A DNA stretch of 64,000 nucleotides, taken from NCBI RefSeq assembly GCF_014171575.1, contig NZ_CP050453.1:2666001-2730000 (forward strand), read 5' to 3'. The DNA comes from Microbacterium sp. Se63.02b. GTDB lineage: Bacteria; Actinomycetota; Actinomycetes; Actinomycetales; Microbacteriaceae. The translations under genes were made by a program, and so were the position numbers. Below, one piece after another: positions 19,148 to 29,268 of the stretch (positions are counted from its first letter, which is position 1; every line of letters starts with the position of its first letter). The notes beneath the pieces were generated by a model. It searched no databases. It had not been told where the DNA came from and worked only from the letters and a program-made list of their open reading frames with translations.

Positions 19148-20737
19148 GTGACGGACAAGCCCGACCTCTTTACCACCGCCGGCAAGATCGCGGACCTGCG
19201 CGCTCGCTACACCGAAGCCGTCGTCGACGCAGAAGCGAAGGCGAAGGAGAAGCAGCACGCCAAGGGCAAGATGACCGCCCGTGAGCGCATCGAGCTGCTC
19301 GTCGACCCCGGGAGCTTCGTCGAGTTCGACGAGTACGTGCGCCACCGCACCACCGCGTTCGGCATGGACCGCTCCCGCCCCTACGGCGACTCGGTCGTCA
19401 CGGGCGTCGGCACCATCAACGGCCGTACCGTGGCCGTGTACTCGCAGGACTTCTCCACCTTCGGCGGATCGCTCGGCGAGGTCGCCGGCGAGAAGATCGT
19501 GAAGATCATGGAGTTCGCGCTCGCAGGCGGCATGCCGTGCATCGGCATCCTCGATTCGGGCGGCGCACGCATCCAGGAGGGCGTCGTCGCGCTCGGCAAG
19601 TACGGCGAGATCTTCCGCCTCAACACCCGCGCATCCGGCGTCATCCCGCAGATCTCGATCATCATGGGCCCCGCAGCCGGGGGTGCGGTGTACTCCCCCG
19701 CGCTCACGGACTTCGTGATCATGGTCGACAAGACCAGCCAGATGTTCGTCACGGGCCCCGACGTCATCAAGACGGTCACCGGCGAGGACGTGGGCATGGA
19801 GGAGCTCGGTGGCGCATACACGCACAACACCCGCTCCGGCGTCGCACATTACCTGGCGGAAGACGAGGACGACGCGCTCGACTATGCGCGCACGCTGCTG
19901 AGCTTCCTGCCGGACAACAACATGGCAGAGCTCCCGTCGTACGAGAGCGCGTTCGAGTTCGAGACCACCGATGCCGACCGTACGCTGAACACGATCGTGC
20001 CCGACTCGACGAATCAGCCCTATGACATCCACACGGTCATCGAGCGCGTCGTCGACGAGGGCGACTTCCTCGAGGTCCAGCCGCTGTTCGCACCGAACAT
20101 CGTCATCGGCTTCGGCCGTGTGGAGGGCCGCTCGGTCGGCGTCATCGCCAACCAGCCGTCCCAGATGGCCGGAACGCTGAACATCGAGGCCGGCGAGAAG
20201 GCCAGTCGCTTCGTCCGCTTCTGCGATGCGTTCTCGATCCCGATCGTCACCCTGGTCGACGTGCCCGGCTACCTTCCCGGCACCGACCAGGAATGGACCG
20301 GCGTGATCCGTCGCGGGGCGAAGCTGCTGTACGCCTACGCCGAAGCCACGGTGCCCCTGGTCACCGTGATCCTGCGGAAGGCCTACGGCGGCGCGTACAT
20401 CGTGATGGGTTCCAAGCAGCTCGGCGCCGACGTCAACCTCGCCTGGCCCACGGCCGAGATCGCCGTCATGGGCGGCCAGGGCGCCGTCAACATCCTCTAC
20501 CGCGGAGAGATCAAGAAGGCCGAGGAAGCGGGCGAGGACGTCGCCGCCGTGCGCACCCGGCTCGCGAACGAGTACACCTACAACGTGGCGTCGCCGTTCC
20601 TCGCGGCGGAGCGCGGCGAGCTCGACGGCATCATCGAGCCGGCGAACACCCGCGTCTCGATCGCGAAGGCCCTCCGCGCTCTGCGCGGCAAGCGCGCGGA
20701 GCTGCCGCCCAAGAAGCACGGGAACATCCCCCTGTGA
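19148..20737 (+). CDS. Acyl-CoA carboxylase beta (carboxyltransferase) subunit
   Basis: Carboxyltransferase that moves CO2 from biotin to acetyl-/propionyl-CoA, giving malonyl- or methylmalonyl-CoA for lipid synthesis. Length 529 aa matches AccD5/PccB. Visible marks are [19 protein letters not shown], the oxyanion-hole glycines [23 protein letters not shown] and [13 protein letters not shown]. Start GTG 19148 follows TAGGGT (19135-19140) by 7 nt. It overlaps accE by 4 nt (GTGA). The biotin-carrying alpha subunit is encoded about 6.7 kb downstream at 27439. Confidence 0.93.
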   Translation: MTDKPDLFTTAGKIADLRARYTEAVVDAEAKAKEKQHAKGKMTARERIELLVDPGSFVEFDEYVRHRTTAFGMDRSRPYGDSVVTGVGTINGRTVAVYSQDFSTFGGSLGEVAGEKIVKIMEFALAGGMPCIGILDSGGARIQEGVVALGKYGEIFRLNTRASGVIPQISIIMGPAAGGAVYSPALTDFVIMVDKTSQMFVTGPDVIKTVTGEDVGMEELGGAYTHNTRSGVAHYLAEDEDDALDYARTLLSFLPDNNMAELPSYESAFEFETTDADRTLNTIVPDSTNQPYDIHTVIERVVDEGDFLEVQPLFAPNIVIGFGRVEGRSVGVIANQPSQMAGTLNIEAGEKASRFVRFCDAFSIPIVTLVDVPGYLPGTDQEWTGVIRRGAKLLYAYAEATVPLVTVILRKAYGGAYIVMGSKQLGADVNLAWPTAEIAVMGGQGAVNILYRGEIKKAEEAGEDVAAVRTRLANEYTYNVASPFLAAERGELDGIIEPANTRVSIAKALRALRGKRAELPPKKHGNIPL

Positions 20738-20976
20738 CCGGGCAGGAAGCCCCCGGCGCGGCATCGGATCCGGCGGCGCCGATGCTGGAGATCACGCGCG
20801 GGACGGCGACCGAGGAAGAACTCGCCGCGCTCATCGCCGTGATCAGCGAGGCATACGCGACCGAGGCCGCCGACGCCGTCGCCGAAGAGCCGTCCGTCTC
20901 GGCCTGGACCCGCACGCAGCGCCCCCTTCGCCGACCGTTGCGTCGGGACATCCCCTGGGGACGCTTCTCCGGCTGA
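20734..20976 (+). CDS. accE: Acyl-CoA carboxylase epsilon subunit
   Basis: Small 80 aa protein starting with the GTG that overlaps the accD stop. The central helix region [20 protein letters not shown] is the AccE/PccE signature; the tail [25 protein letters not shown] ends in basic and aromatic residues as in other actinobacterial epsilon subunits. In Streptomyces and Mycobacterium such subunits stimulate the beta-subunit complex. It is too short to be recognised by length alone, but the position next to accD makes the call firm. Confidence 0.88.
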   Translation: MTGQEAPGAASDPAAPMLEITRGTATEEELAALIAVISEAYATEAADAVAEEPSVSAWTRTQRPLRRPLRRDIPWGRFSG

Positions 20977-21007
20977 GACGACGCCGACCGGGGCTGCCGC
21001 TGTGGTC

Positions 21008-22240
21008 TCAGCCGTCCAGCAGCAGGACGGATGCGCGCGGGCTGAGCACGGAATCGAGCACGACGCATCCTGCACCCACCGCGCCGACGTCGTCGCCGAC
21101 GACCGTCCCGTCGACGGGGAGTTCCCGCACCGCACGTGTCGCACTCGCGCGCGCCAGTCTCTCGGGGATCTCGCCGAGATACACCGCGGCGAGCCGCGAC
21201 CAGAACGGGCCGCCGAAGACGACGCGATCGACGTCGAGCATGTTCGTCAACGCGGCGGTCAGCACCGACATGTGCACCGCCGCCTGACGCAGCACGCCGA
21301 CGGCAGAAGCATCGCCCGCGGCGGCGCGCTCGCACAGCGCGGTGAAGCGCCCATCGACGGCCTCGACATCGCTCCCCTCGCGGTCGTCGCGGAACACCCC
21401 CGCACGCTCCGCCTGCTCCACGATCGCCTGCGGGGTGCACACGACCTCGACACACCCGCGCGAACCGCAGGTGCACGCGGGGCCATCCGGGTCGACGATG
21501 ATGTGCCCGACCTCGCCGATGTTGCGCGTGCTCCCGGGTATCGCCCTGCCGTCTCGGGCCACGGCCGCCCCGATCCCGGTGCCGAGATAGACGAAGACGA
21601 AGGAGTCGTCAGCGGAGGCCCTTCGCCTCCAGAGCTCGCCGACGGCCGCCGCGGTCGTGTCCTTCTCCAACACCACGGGCATCCCGGTCGCCTCCGCGAG
21701 CACCGCTCTGAGTGGCACCCGGTGCCAGCCGAGGAGCTTGGGCGGATCGATCACCGTGCCCTTCTCGACGTCGAGGGGGCCGGGCGCGGCCACTCCCACC
21801 CCGGCGATCCGGGTCCGATCCACCCCGGACGCCGTGATCAGCGCCTCGATCGTCGTGGCCATGGCGGCGACGATCTGTCGGGGCTCCTTCGCCGGAGTGC
21901 GCACGCTCATCCGCCGCACCACCGCCCCCGACAGGTCGAGCAGGACGAACGTCATGATTGCGGGATCGAGGTGCACTCCCACCGAGAAGCGGCTGTCCGG
22001 GACGAGGCGCAGAGTGACCCGGGGCTTGCCGGGGCCGTTGATCGTGCGCCCGGCCTCGCGGATGAACCCGTCGTCCAGGAGGCGCCTCGTGATGTTCGTG
22101 ACCGTCTGCGCCGACAGCCCCGTCGCGGCAGCGAGCTCGATCCGGCTCAGCCCCTCGGCCGACTGGCGGACGGCCTCCAGCACGACGGACTGATTGAAGT
22201 CACCCATCCGCGGAAGATTGGTGCCTCGACGCATTCCCAT
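21008..22240 (-). CDS. ROK family transcriptional regulator
   Basis: XylR/NagC-type regulator with an N-terminal winged helix (LSRIELAAATGLSAQTVTNITRRLL) and a sugar-kinase-like ROK domain. The zinc motif is intact in GHIIVDPDGPACTCGSRGCVE, and the ATP-site-like VYLGTGIGAA is present. The ligand is probably a sugar or sugar phosphate, but no sugar-uptake gene is adjacent. I chose the ATG at 22240 (MGMRRGTNLPR); the frame is open to a TTG at 22297. The 283 nt upstream (22241-22523) hold its promoter region, including two nearby GTAGG/GTAGAC-like stretches, and no gene that I can see. Confidence 0.85.
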   Translation of the reverse strand: MGMRRGTNLPRMGDFNQSVVLEAVRQSAEGLSRIELAAATGLSAQTVTNITRRLLDDGFIREAGRTINGPGKPRVTLRLVPDSRFSVGVHLDPAIMTFVLLDLSGAVVRRMSVRTPAKEPRQIVAAMATTIEALITASGVDRTRIAGVGVAAPGPLDVEKGTVIDPPKLLGWHRVPLRAVLAEATGMPVVLEKDTTAAAVGELWRRRASADDSFVFVYLGTGIGAAVARDGRAIPGSTRNIGEVGHIIVDPDGPACTCGSRGCVEVVCTPQAIVEQAERAGVFRDDREGSDVEAVDGRFTALCERAAAGDASAVGVLRQAAVHMSVLTAALTNMLDVDRVVFGGPFWSRLAAVYLGEIPERLARASATRAVRELPVDGTVVGDDVGAVGAGCVVLDSVLSPRASVLLLDG

Positions 22241-22523
22241 CGTCCAATGATGGCCCATCGGCGTGGAAACCGTGTCCCCCAAAATACCTACAGACAACGC
22301 GTGCGCGACCGTTCAGACTAAGGGAGACGCTTCGCGTTCGGCTGGTCTCTCTGTCCCAGGGTAGACAGACGCTGATCGGCCACCAGCGGACGGTTTTCGG
22401 GTAACTGTCCGCACGGCGAGGGGCAGGCGGATTCGCCGCCCCTCGCCCACTCTCTCCGCATCCTCGACTCCGGTCACCTCCCCAGGGCCGGAGCCGAGGA
22501 CGTGCGCGCGACTCGCGCCGTGA

Positions 22524-23531
22524 TCAGCCTCCGGCGGGATCCCGCGGGATCTCGTGCCACAGGTCGACCGCGTCATCGTCGCCGGAGGAGCGGGTTCCGG
22601 CGCGGCCGACGACGGTCACCGCGACACGTGGATCACGCGCGGAACGGATGATGATGCGGGCAGCCTTGGCCTGGGTGAGTGTCGCCGCCAGCTCATCTCT
22701 GATCGCGCCGCGACGAGCCTCGTCGATGCCGTCGAACCCGCCCTCGTCGAACACGGTGACGACGGCGCCGCGTCTGCGCGCGACATCGATCGCATTGCGC
22801 ACGGCATCGTTGAGGAGGTCCGCGCCGCGCAGTTCGTCGCGCAGTCGCCCCTCCGCAAGACGCGCCTCCCGTCGTTCGCCGTCGTCGAGGGCGCCCCGCG
22901 TGGCGACGACCCGACTCAGCACGGGGCCGGCGACGGCCAGAGCGAACTGGGTGCGCAGACGCCTCTCGCGCTGCCGCACCCGCTGCGTGGCATGCCATGC
23001 CGAGACCGCCTGCTGGATCTCGGCGAGGCGCTCGGTATCGCGCACCGCACGGTCCCAGAACATCACGAGCAGTCTGGCGACGGCGACCCACATGATCGAA
23101 CCGACCAGACCGAGGGTGAGCGCCACGCCGACGCCGAGGTACGCGGAAGCGGCGACCACGAGCACCACGAGCACCAACCAGCCGATGAGGAAGCGACGGC
23201 GCACCACGCAGACGACGCCGAGCAGCCCAAGCGCACCGATGTACCAGGTGGCGAAGGGCGCCGTCCGGTCGCCGGGCTCCAGCGAGAAGGTGACCAGTGT
23301 CGGGATCAGAGCGCTGGCCAGCAGTGCCAGCACGGCCGACCACAGAGGCATGCGCACCGATGTCGCATCACCCAGGATCGCAATGTTCACCACCACCAGG
23401 TACACGCCGATCGCGAGGACCATCAGCAGCGGCGCCGTTGGCTGCTCGATCCACCACACTCCCCGAGCGACGAAGTACAGGGCGAACCCGACCGCGAGCG
23501 AGGTGGCGACACTGCGCACCGTGCGGTTCAT
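22524..23531 (-). CDS. Multi-span membrane protein with a cytoplasmic sensor-like domain
   Basis: 335 aa. Five or six hydrophobic helices (about residues 1-165) are followed by a charged coiled region (RDTERLAEIQQAVSAWHATQRVRQRERRLRTQ) and a small alpha/beta-looking domain ending at residue 335. Layout mimics a sensor kinase, but I see no phospho-acceptor HD motif and no N- or G-box, so any kinase domain is degenerate or absent. It overlaps the sensor kinase stop by 4 nt (ATGA), so it is the third gene of the two-component operon and may modulate it. Function unknown. Confidence 0.65.
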   Translation of the reverse strand: MNRTVRSVATSLAVGFALYFVARGVWWIEQPTAPLLMVLAIGVYLVVVNIAILGDATSVRMPLWSAVLALLASALIPTLVTFSLEPGDRTAPFATWYIGALGLLGVVCVVRRRFLIGWLVLVVLVVAASAYLGVGVALTLGLVGSIMWVAVARLLVMFWDRAVRDTERLAEIQQAVSAWHATQRVRQRERRLRTQFALAVAGPVLSRVVATRGALDDGERREARLAEGRLRDELRGADLLNDAVRNAIDVARRRGAVVTVFDEGGFDGIDEARRGAIRDELAATLTQAKAARIIIRSARDPRVAVTVVGRAGTRSSGDDDAVDLWHEIPRDPAGG

Positions 23532-24764
23532 GAGCGCTCCCACCCCAGAGTGACGACCGTGCCGTGCTCGTCCGACCGGATGTCTGCCGTCCCGGCGACA
23601 CCGGCCATACGCGCGAAGATCGAGGCCCTGATCCCGAGACGATCCGCCCCGATGGCTTCGACGTCGAAACCCGGTCCGGTATCGGACACCGTGACCGCGA
23701 CCCCCTCGTCGCCGTGCCCCTCGGCGACGATGTGCAGACCACGCCCGTGCGCATGCGCCACGGCGTTGCCGATCGCCTGCCGCGCGGCGAGCACGAGAGC
23801 CCTGGCCGCCCGACCGGGGATGAGCCCGATACCCCCGCGTTCCTCGACCACCGCGTCGGCACCGAGCTCCGAGAGCGAACGGCGCAGCTCGACCACGATC
23901 TGCGCCGTGCCGACCGGCTCATCGCTCCCCTCCTGCGCGACGGCCGCCTCCGTGTTCGCGAGGCGGGTGAGAGCCCGCGCGCGCCATCGCCACCGCGAGC
24001 TCTTTCGCGCGGTCGCCCTCGGCCCGCTCGGCGGCGATGAGCGCGGCCAGCACACTGTCGTGCATCAACGCCGACATCGCCACACGCTCTTCCTCGGCGG
24101 CGGCGGCAGCGGCGGCGGTCGAGTACGAGGACACGGCCTGCGCCCTGGCCTCATCGACCCCCGCGGCGACGGAACGGAACATCCAGCCGAGCGAGATCAT
24201 GACGACGCCGAGGATCAACGTGAAAGACACATCGAACGCGGTCGTCACCCAGAACTCCCGGGAGAACTCCCCTTGCACGAGACGGACATAGCCGTAGACC
24301 AGCGGCATCCCGGCGGCCCAGGCGAACTGGAGCCACAGCGGGAAGGCGAGCATCGCCGCGACCACGCCCACGTTGACGAGGAAGAAGATCCATGGTTGGT
24401 CGCCCGCGCTCTTGTCCGCAGGGTCGACGACCGTCGGCCAGGCGGCGAGCGCGAGCACGTAGACCACGGCGAATGCGCCCGAGAAGGTGCGCACCCCGCG
24501 GCCGACCAGACAGGCCACCAGCATCGCGGCGAGCGGCACGAACACCACGACCAGCATCACGATGTGCACCACATCGGCCCGCGACAGCGAGTTCACCGCG
24601 CCGATCAGCGCCTGCGCACCGAGTACCGCGGAGCCGAGCGCGACGACGATCGCGAGGATGCGCTCCATGCGCTTCCCGGTGAAGCGCTCGAACTCCGTCT
24701 CGGTGCCGCCGGGAGAGGGGATCTTGCTCCAGGCATCTCGGATGCTGAGCGGGTCAGCGGGCAC
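23528..24764 (-). CDS. Two-component sensor histidine kinase, NarL-type (frameshifted as read)
   Basis: About 412 aa when joined. Residues about 30-215 contain six membrane helices. The dimerisation region has MSALMHDSVLAALIAAE, where the His-Asp pair is the likely phosphorylation site. The ATPase domain has QAIGNAVAHAHGRG (N-box), SDTGPGFD (G1) and LGIRASIFARMAGVAG (G2). The frame changes in a CG-repeat around 23985-23995, where two bases (one CG unit) appear missing. The start overlaps the response regulator stop by 11 nt, making this the cognate kinase. Confidence 0.8.
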
Positions 24765-25413
24765 TCGATGCCCCGTCGGCCGCGACGATGCCGTCTTCCA
24801 TCGCTCGACGGAGAAGATCGACCTTGGTGGGCGCTGGCCTGCCGACCTCGACGTACTTGACCCTGATGCGAGTGATGTTCTCCTTGGCCGTGGAGTAGGC
24901 GACGCCGAGCCGTTCGGCGACGGCCTTCAACGGCAGCCCCGCCGCGTACAACCGGAGCACCTCGCGTTCGCGGGTGGAGAGCTGCGCATCCGCGAAGTCC
25001 CGATCGCCGTCGACCGCGCTCGCCCACTCGACGTTGTTGAGCGCCTCGCCCTGCGCGACGGTCCGGATCGCGTCCAGGACGTCGTCGAGGGCCGAGGACT
25101 TGCTGACGACGCCTGCCGCTCCGGCCGACAGCGCTTCGCGGACGGCGGCCGGACGATCGGCGACGCTGTGGATGACGACGCTCGCCCCGTCGCTCACGAG
25201 CGATGTGACGTTCTCGGTCACGGTGGTGCCGTCGCCGAGCGTGAGGTCGAGGACGACCACGTCAGCCGGCGCGGACCCCGACGCGGCGCGCCACTCGAGG
25301 TAGGAGACGACGGTGCTTCCCGAGAACACGACAGTCTGCGAATCGCGCGCGCACGCGGCCTCGAGGCCGAGGCGTACGGACTCGTGATCGTCGATGAGTG
25401 CCACCCTGCTCAT
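24754..25413 (-). CDS. LuxR/NarL-family response regulator
   Basis: 219 aa. The receiver domain has the acidic pair in LIDDHE, the phospho-acceptor Asp in VVVLDLTLGDG (about residue 56), and the conserved Lys in VVSKSS. The C-terminal LuxR helix-turn-helix is LSTREREVLRLYAAGLPLKAVAERLGVAYSTAKENITRIRVKY. TAGGCT (complement of 25420-25425) lies 6 nt before the ATG 25413, so it is probably leaderless. It is first in the operon RR-kinase-membrane protein. Targets are unknown. Confidence 0.88.
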   Translation of the reverse strand: MSRVALIDDHESVRLGLEAACARDSQTVVFSGSTVVSYLEWRAASGSAPADVVVLDLTLGDGTTVTENVTSLVSDGASVVIHSVADRPAAVREALSAGAAGVVSKSSALDDVLDAIRTVAQGEALNNVEWASAVDGDRDFADAQLSTREREVLRLYAAGLPLKAVAERLGVAYSTAKENITRIRVKYVEVGRPAPTKVDLLRRAMEDGIVAADGASSAR

Positions 25414-25455
25414 CCCCCCAGCCTAGTGAGTCCCCTCGGACCCCCACGGCGGCGG

Positions 25456-26701
25456 TCACCTGGTGAGCAGTGCGACGACCTCGAAGTGGTGCGAGTGGGG
25501 GAACAGGTCGAAACCACGGAGACGGTCGACGTTCCATCCGAGAGTCCGGAAGGTGCCGAGGTCACGCGCGAGCGCGACGGGGTCGCACGCGACATAGGCG
25601 ATGGCCTCGGGCGACGAGGCATGCACCGCCTCGACCACCTGACGGCCGGCACCGGCGCGCGGCGGATCGAGGATCACGGCACCCGTGCGCCCGGCGCCGG
25701 TGCGCGACGCGAGGAACCTGTCGACGCGCGCGGTCACCGCGGTCACATCGACCGGGGCGAGGTTCGCGACGGCGTGCTGCGTGGCCCGAGCGCTCGACTC
25801 GACTGTCACGATGTCCGACCCTCCGAGGTCGGCGAGGGTCGCGGCGAAGAGCCCGACACCGCCGTAGAGGTCGTAGTGTGCGCGCTCGGGGTCCACATGC
25901 CCGTCCAGGATGCCGTACACCGCTGCATCCAGCACCGACGCGGCTCGCGGGTGCACCTGCCAGAATCCGGTGGCATCGACCTGGAAGCGACGATCGCCGA
26001 CGACCTCCTGGATCACCTCGGGGGTCGGACGCCGCCGGAAGCCCCGCGCAACGCGGGCGGGCCGTTCCGTCTCTTCGCGTCGTATCACGCGCACCTCGCC
26101 GTCGGCGGGCTCGACGAGCTCGATGCGTCCCGGTGCCTCTCCGCCCAGCGCGAGCGCTGCTTCGGCGATGGCGGGCCGCGAGAGCGGGTAGGAGGTGACG
26201 GGGATCACACGGTGGCTCCGTGCGGCGAACGGACCGACGACGCCGGCCTCATCGACGTGCAGGGTGACCCGCGTGCGCCATCCCGTACCGTCTCCCGACG
26301 CGACGGCTTCGATCTCCGGCGCGACGAGACCCTGGCCGGCGAACCGGTCGAGCGCCTCCGCCAGCACCTGGCGCTTGAGCACCCGCTGGTGGTCGAGGTC
26401 GATATGACCGAGATCCGCTCCGCCTGGACGTTCCGCGGGGTCACGCGACAGGTCAGCCTCGGGCCAGATGTGCGGTCGTCGGTGTTCCGACGCGTCGAGC
26501 ACCTCGATCGTCTCCGCACGCCAGAAGCTGCGGGTCGCGGCATCCGAGCCCTCCGGAGGGGTGATCAGTCGGGCACGGACGCGCTCCCCGGGATCGCGTC
26601 GGACACGAAGACCACGCGCCCTCATGCCGGGCGACGAACGTGCCTCCGTGCGCGATGCCGGTGATGTCGAGTTCGAGCACGTCGGCTGCGGAGGAAGTCA
26701 T
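25456..26701 (-). CDS. TrmA/RumA-type class I RNA (uracil-5-) methyltransferase (two frameshifts as read)
   Basis: About 415 aa. The N-terminus (TSSAADVLELDITGIAHGG) looks like a TRAM RNA-binding domain, followed by the uracil methyltransferase domain: FWQVHPRAA, YDLYGGVGLFAATLA (SAM site), VILDPPRAG and YVACDPVALARDL with the catalytic Cys, then HSHHFEVVALL. Two single-base deletions near the 5' end (about 26618-26622 and the CCCC 26585-26588) split the first 30 codons from the rest. The start at 26701 is preceded by TATCCT (complement of 26708-26713) by 6 nt, divergent from and overlapping the maf promoter. Exact target (tRNA or 23S rRNA) is unknown. Confidence 0.85.
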
Positions 26702-26705
26702 CCTT

Positions 26706-26717
26706 CGAGGATACGGT
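26706..26717. promoter_or_regulatory. Overlapping divergent -10 boxes between the RNA methyltransferase and maf
   Basis: In a 23-bp intergenic space, the minus-strand -10 TATCCT (plus-strand AGGATA, 26708-26713) and the plus-strand -10 TACGGT (26712-26717) share 2 bp. They sit 6 and 7 nt before their start codons. Both polymerases could not bind at once. Confidence 0.6.
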
Positions 26718-26724
26718 GGTGCAC

Positions 26725-27360
26725 ATGCGCGTCTGCCTCGCCTCCACGTCCCCTGCCCGACTGATGCTGCTGCGCCAGGCCGGAATCGAGCCGCTCACGG
26801 CGTCGCCGGACGTCGACGAGGACGCGGTCGCTGCCGCGGCGGAGGCCGAGCGTGGCGCTTCCCTCGCCCCTGCGGAGCTGGTGCTGCTGCTCGCGCGCGC
26901 CAAGGCCGCTGCGGTCGCGCAGGATCTGGCCGCCGCCGGCGAGTTCGACGGCATCGTGATCGGCGGCGACTCCATGTTCGCGATCGGCGGGAAGGTCTAC
27001 GGCAAGCCCTACACCCCGGACGAGGCGACCCGCCGCTGGCGGGAGATGCGCGGCGCCACCGGAGTGCTGCACTCCGGTCATTCGGTCTTCCGCGTCGCGC
27101 CGGGCGAAGCCCCCGGGAAGCGACCGCCGTCGCCGAGGCGGCGGTGACGTTCGCCGCGGATGTGAGCGACGCCGAGATCGACGCGTACGTCGCATCCGGC
27201 GAGCCGCTTCGTCGCGGGCGCCTTCACCGTCGACAGCCTCGGTGGGGCGTTCATCACCCGGGTGGACGGCGATCCGTCCACGGTCGTCGGGATGTCCCTG
27301 TCGACGGTGCGGCGCCTGGCCGCCGAGCTCGGGGTCCGGTGGACCGACCTGTGGTCGTAG
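26725..27360 (+). CDS. maf: Maf-family nucleoside triphosphate pyrophosphatase (two frameshifts as read)
   Basis: House-cleaning or septum-related nucleotide pyrophosphatase, about 211 aa. The N-terminal LASTSPARLMLLRQAG is the Maf signature and IVIGGDSMF holds the conserved Asp. The frame is lost at the CCCCCGGG run near 27110 (one missing base) and regained near 27195, where either one extra or two missing bases occur. The last segment AGAFTVDSLGGAFITRVDG is typical of Maf C-terminal halves and ends at 27360. Start ATG 26725, with the -10 TACGGT ending 7 nt before it. Confidence 0.85.
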
Positions 27361-27438
27361 ACTCCCCTCCACGTTTTCGCGTCTTTCTTGTGGGGAGTCG
27401 TCAAAGGGATCGGGGTCCTTCTCGCTAGGCTGGCAACC

Positions 27439-29205
27439 ATGCCTGCTATCGCCAAGGTGCTCGTCGCCAACCGCGGCGAGATCGCCGTACGCATCATCCG
27501 CGCCGCCCGTGACTCCGGGATCGCCTCCGTCGCCGTCTACGCGGACCAGGACCGGGACGCCCTGCACACCCGTCTCGCCGACGAGGCGTACGCGCTCGGA
27601 GGCTCCACCAGCGCCGAGACGTACCTGCAGATCGAGAAGATCCTCTCGATCGCCCGCCGCGCCGGCGCGGACGCCGTGCACCCCGGCTACGGATTCCTCG
27701 CCGAGAACGCCGAGTTCGCCCGCGCCATCATCGATGCGGGGATGACCTGGATCGGCCCGTCGCCCGAAGCGATCGAGGCCCTCGGCGACAAGGTCACGGC
27801 GCGTCACGTCGCCGAGAAGGTCGGCGCGCCCCTCGCCCCCGGCACGCCCGGTCCCGTCGAGGGCGCCGACGAGGTCATCGCCTTCGCGAAGGAGTTCGGC
27901 CTTCCGATCGCGATCAAGGCGGCATACGGCGGCGGTGGACGCGGCCTCAAGGTCGCGCGTGAGCTCGACGAGGTCGGCGAGCTGTTCGAATCGGCGACGC
28001 GGGAGGCCGTCGCGGCGTTCGGTCGCGGCGAGTGCTTCGTGGAGAAGTACCTCGACAAGCCCCGCCACGTCGAGACCCAGTGCCTGGCGGACGCCGAGGG
28101 CAACGTCGTCGTCATCTCGACGCGCGACTGCTCGCTGCAGCGCCGCCACCAGAAGCTCGTCGAGGAAGCCCCGGCCCCGTTCCTGACCGATGAGCAGAAC
28201 GACCTCCTCTACTCCGCGTCCAAGGCGATCCTCAAGGAGGTCGGCTACGTCGGCGCCGGCACCTGCGAGTTCCTGATCGGCGCCGACGGCACCGTCTCGT
28301 TCCTCGAGGTGAACACCCGCCTCCAGGTCGAGCACCCGGTCTCGGAAGAGGTCACCGGCATCGACCTGGTGCGCGAGCAGTTCCGCATCGCCGCCGGCGG
28401 CACCATCGACTACGGAGACCCCGAGCCGCAGGGCCACTCGATCGAGTTCCGCATCAACGGCGAGGACCCGGGTCGCGGGTTCCTCCCCCAGCCCGGTCCG
28501 ATCCACGTCTTCAAGACCTTCGGCGGTCCGGGTATCCGTCTCGATTCCGGAGTGACGGCCGGCGACGCGGTCTCCGGGGCGTTCGATTCGCTGCTCGCGA
28601 AGATCATCGTCACGGGCAAGGACAGGGCGGAGGCGCTGGAGCGCTCGCGCCGCGCACTGGACGAGTTCGAGGTCGCCGGACTCCCCACCGTCATCCCGTT
28701 CCACCGCAAGGTGGTGCGTGACCCCGCCTTCACCGCCGTGGACGGCGACTTCGGCATCTTCACCCGCTGGATCGAGACCGAGTTCGTCAACGACATCCCC
28801 GCGTGGGACGGCGAGCTGGAAGCACAGGCCCCGTCCGAGGCGCGGCACACCGTGGTCGTCGAGGTCTCTGGCAAGCGCCTGGAGGTCAGCCTCCCCGACC
28901 GTGTCGCCGTCGCTCCTGGCGCGGCAGGGCGCCCGGCGGCCGTGCCGCCGTCGCGCCGCAGCCACGCCACCACCGCCAATGCGGGGGCATCGGGAGACGC
29001 CGTGAAGTCGCCCATGCAGGCCACGGTCGTCAAGATCGCCGTCGAAGACGGTCAGCAGGTCGTCAAGGGCGACCTCGTCGTCGTGCTCGAGGCCATGAAG
29101 ATGGAGCAGCCGCTGCAGGCACACAAGGACGGCGTCATCGGCAACATCAACGCGGATGCCGGCGCCACCGTCTCGGCCGGACACCAGCTCCTCACGATCA
29201 GCTGA
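27439..29205 (+). CDS. Acyl-CoA carboxylase alpha subunit (biotin carboxylase plus BCCP)
   Basis: 588 aa fusion of biotin carboxylase (ATP-grasp, about residues 1-450) and a C-terminal biotin carrier domain. It starts with [19 protein letters not shown], includes the Gly-rich ATP loop [13 protein letters not shown] and [15 protein letters not shown], and ends with the biotinylation site EAMKMEQ (Lys about 555). It works with AccD/AccE encoded upstream. TAGGCT at 27426-27431 ends 7 nt before the ATG (leaderless type). A strong terminator follows. Confidence 0.95.
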   Translation: MPAIAKVLVANRGEIAVRIIRAARDSGIASVAVYADQDRDALHTRLADEAYALGGSTSAETYLQIEKILSIARRAGADAVHPGYGFLAENAEFARAIIDAGMTWIGPSPEAIEALGDKVTARHVAEKVGAPLAPGTPGPVEGADEVIAFAKEFGLPIAIKAAYGGGGRGLKVARELDEVGELFESATREAVAAFGRGECFVEKYLDKPRHVETQCLADAEGNVVVISTRDCSLQRRHQKLVEEAPAPFLTDEQNDLLYSASKAILKEVGYVGAGTCEFLIGADGTVSFLEVNTRLQVEHPVSEEVTGIDLVREQFRIAAGGTIDYGDPEPQGHSIEFRINGEDPGRGFLPQPGPIHVFKTFGGPGIRLDSGVTAGDAVSGAFDSLLAKIIVTGKDRAEALERSRRALDEFEVAGLPTVIPFHRKVVRDPAFTAVDGDFGIFTRWIETEFVNDIPAWDGELEAQAPSEARHTVVVEVSGKRLEVSLPDRVAVAPGAAGRPAAVPPSRRSHATTANAGASGDAVKSPMQATVVKIAVEDGQQVVKGDLVVVLEAMKMEQPLQAHKDGVIGNINADAGATVSAGHQLLTIS

Positions 29206-29220
29206 CCCGTAGACGCAACG

Positions 29221-29253
29221 ACGAAGGCGCCCCACCGAGGTGGGGCGCCTTCG
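29221..29253 (+). terminator. Intrinsic terminator after accA
   Basis: Stem ACGAAGGCGCCCCACC pairing with GGTGGGGCGCCTTCGT around a 1-nt to 3-nt loop (GAG region). It lies between the convergent accA and LpdA-like genes and can serve both. Confidence 0.85.
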
Positions 29254-29268
29254 TCATGTCCGCAACGA

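Noticed and set aside
22300..22576. Short minus-strand frame upstream of the ROK gene
   Set aside because: Arg/Ser-rich product without motif or start signal; treated as noncoding promoter region.
26725..27360. maf, xth, pnp and others as true pseudogenes
   Set aside because: The parts on both sides of each break remain well conserved and lengths become normal after one-base restoration.
26698..29235. Long minus-strand open frame opposite accA
   Set aside because: It mirrors the codons of the clearly conserved plus-strand accA gene; in GC-rich DNA such antisense frames are expected and the product has no recognisable domain.
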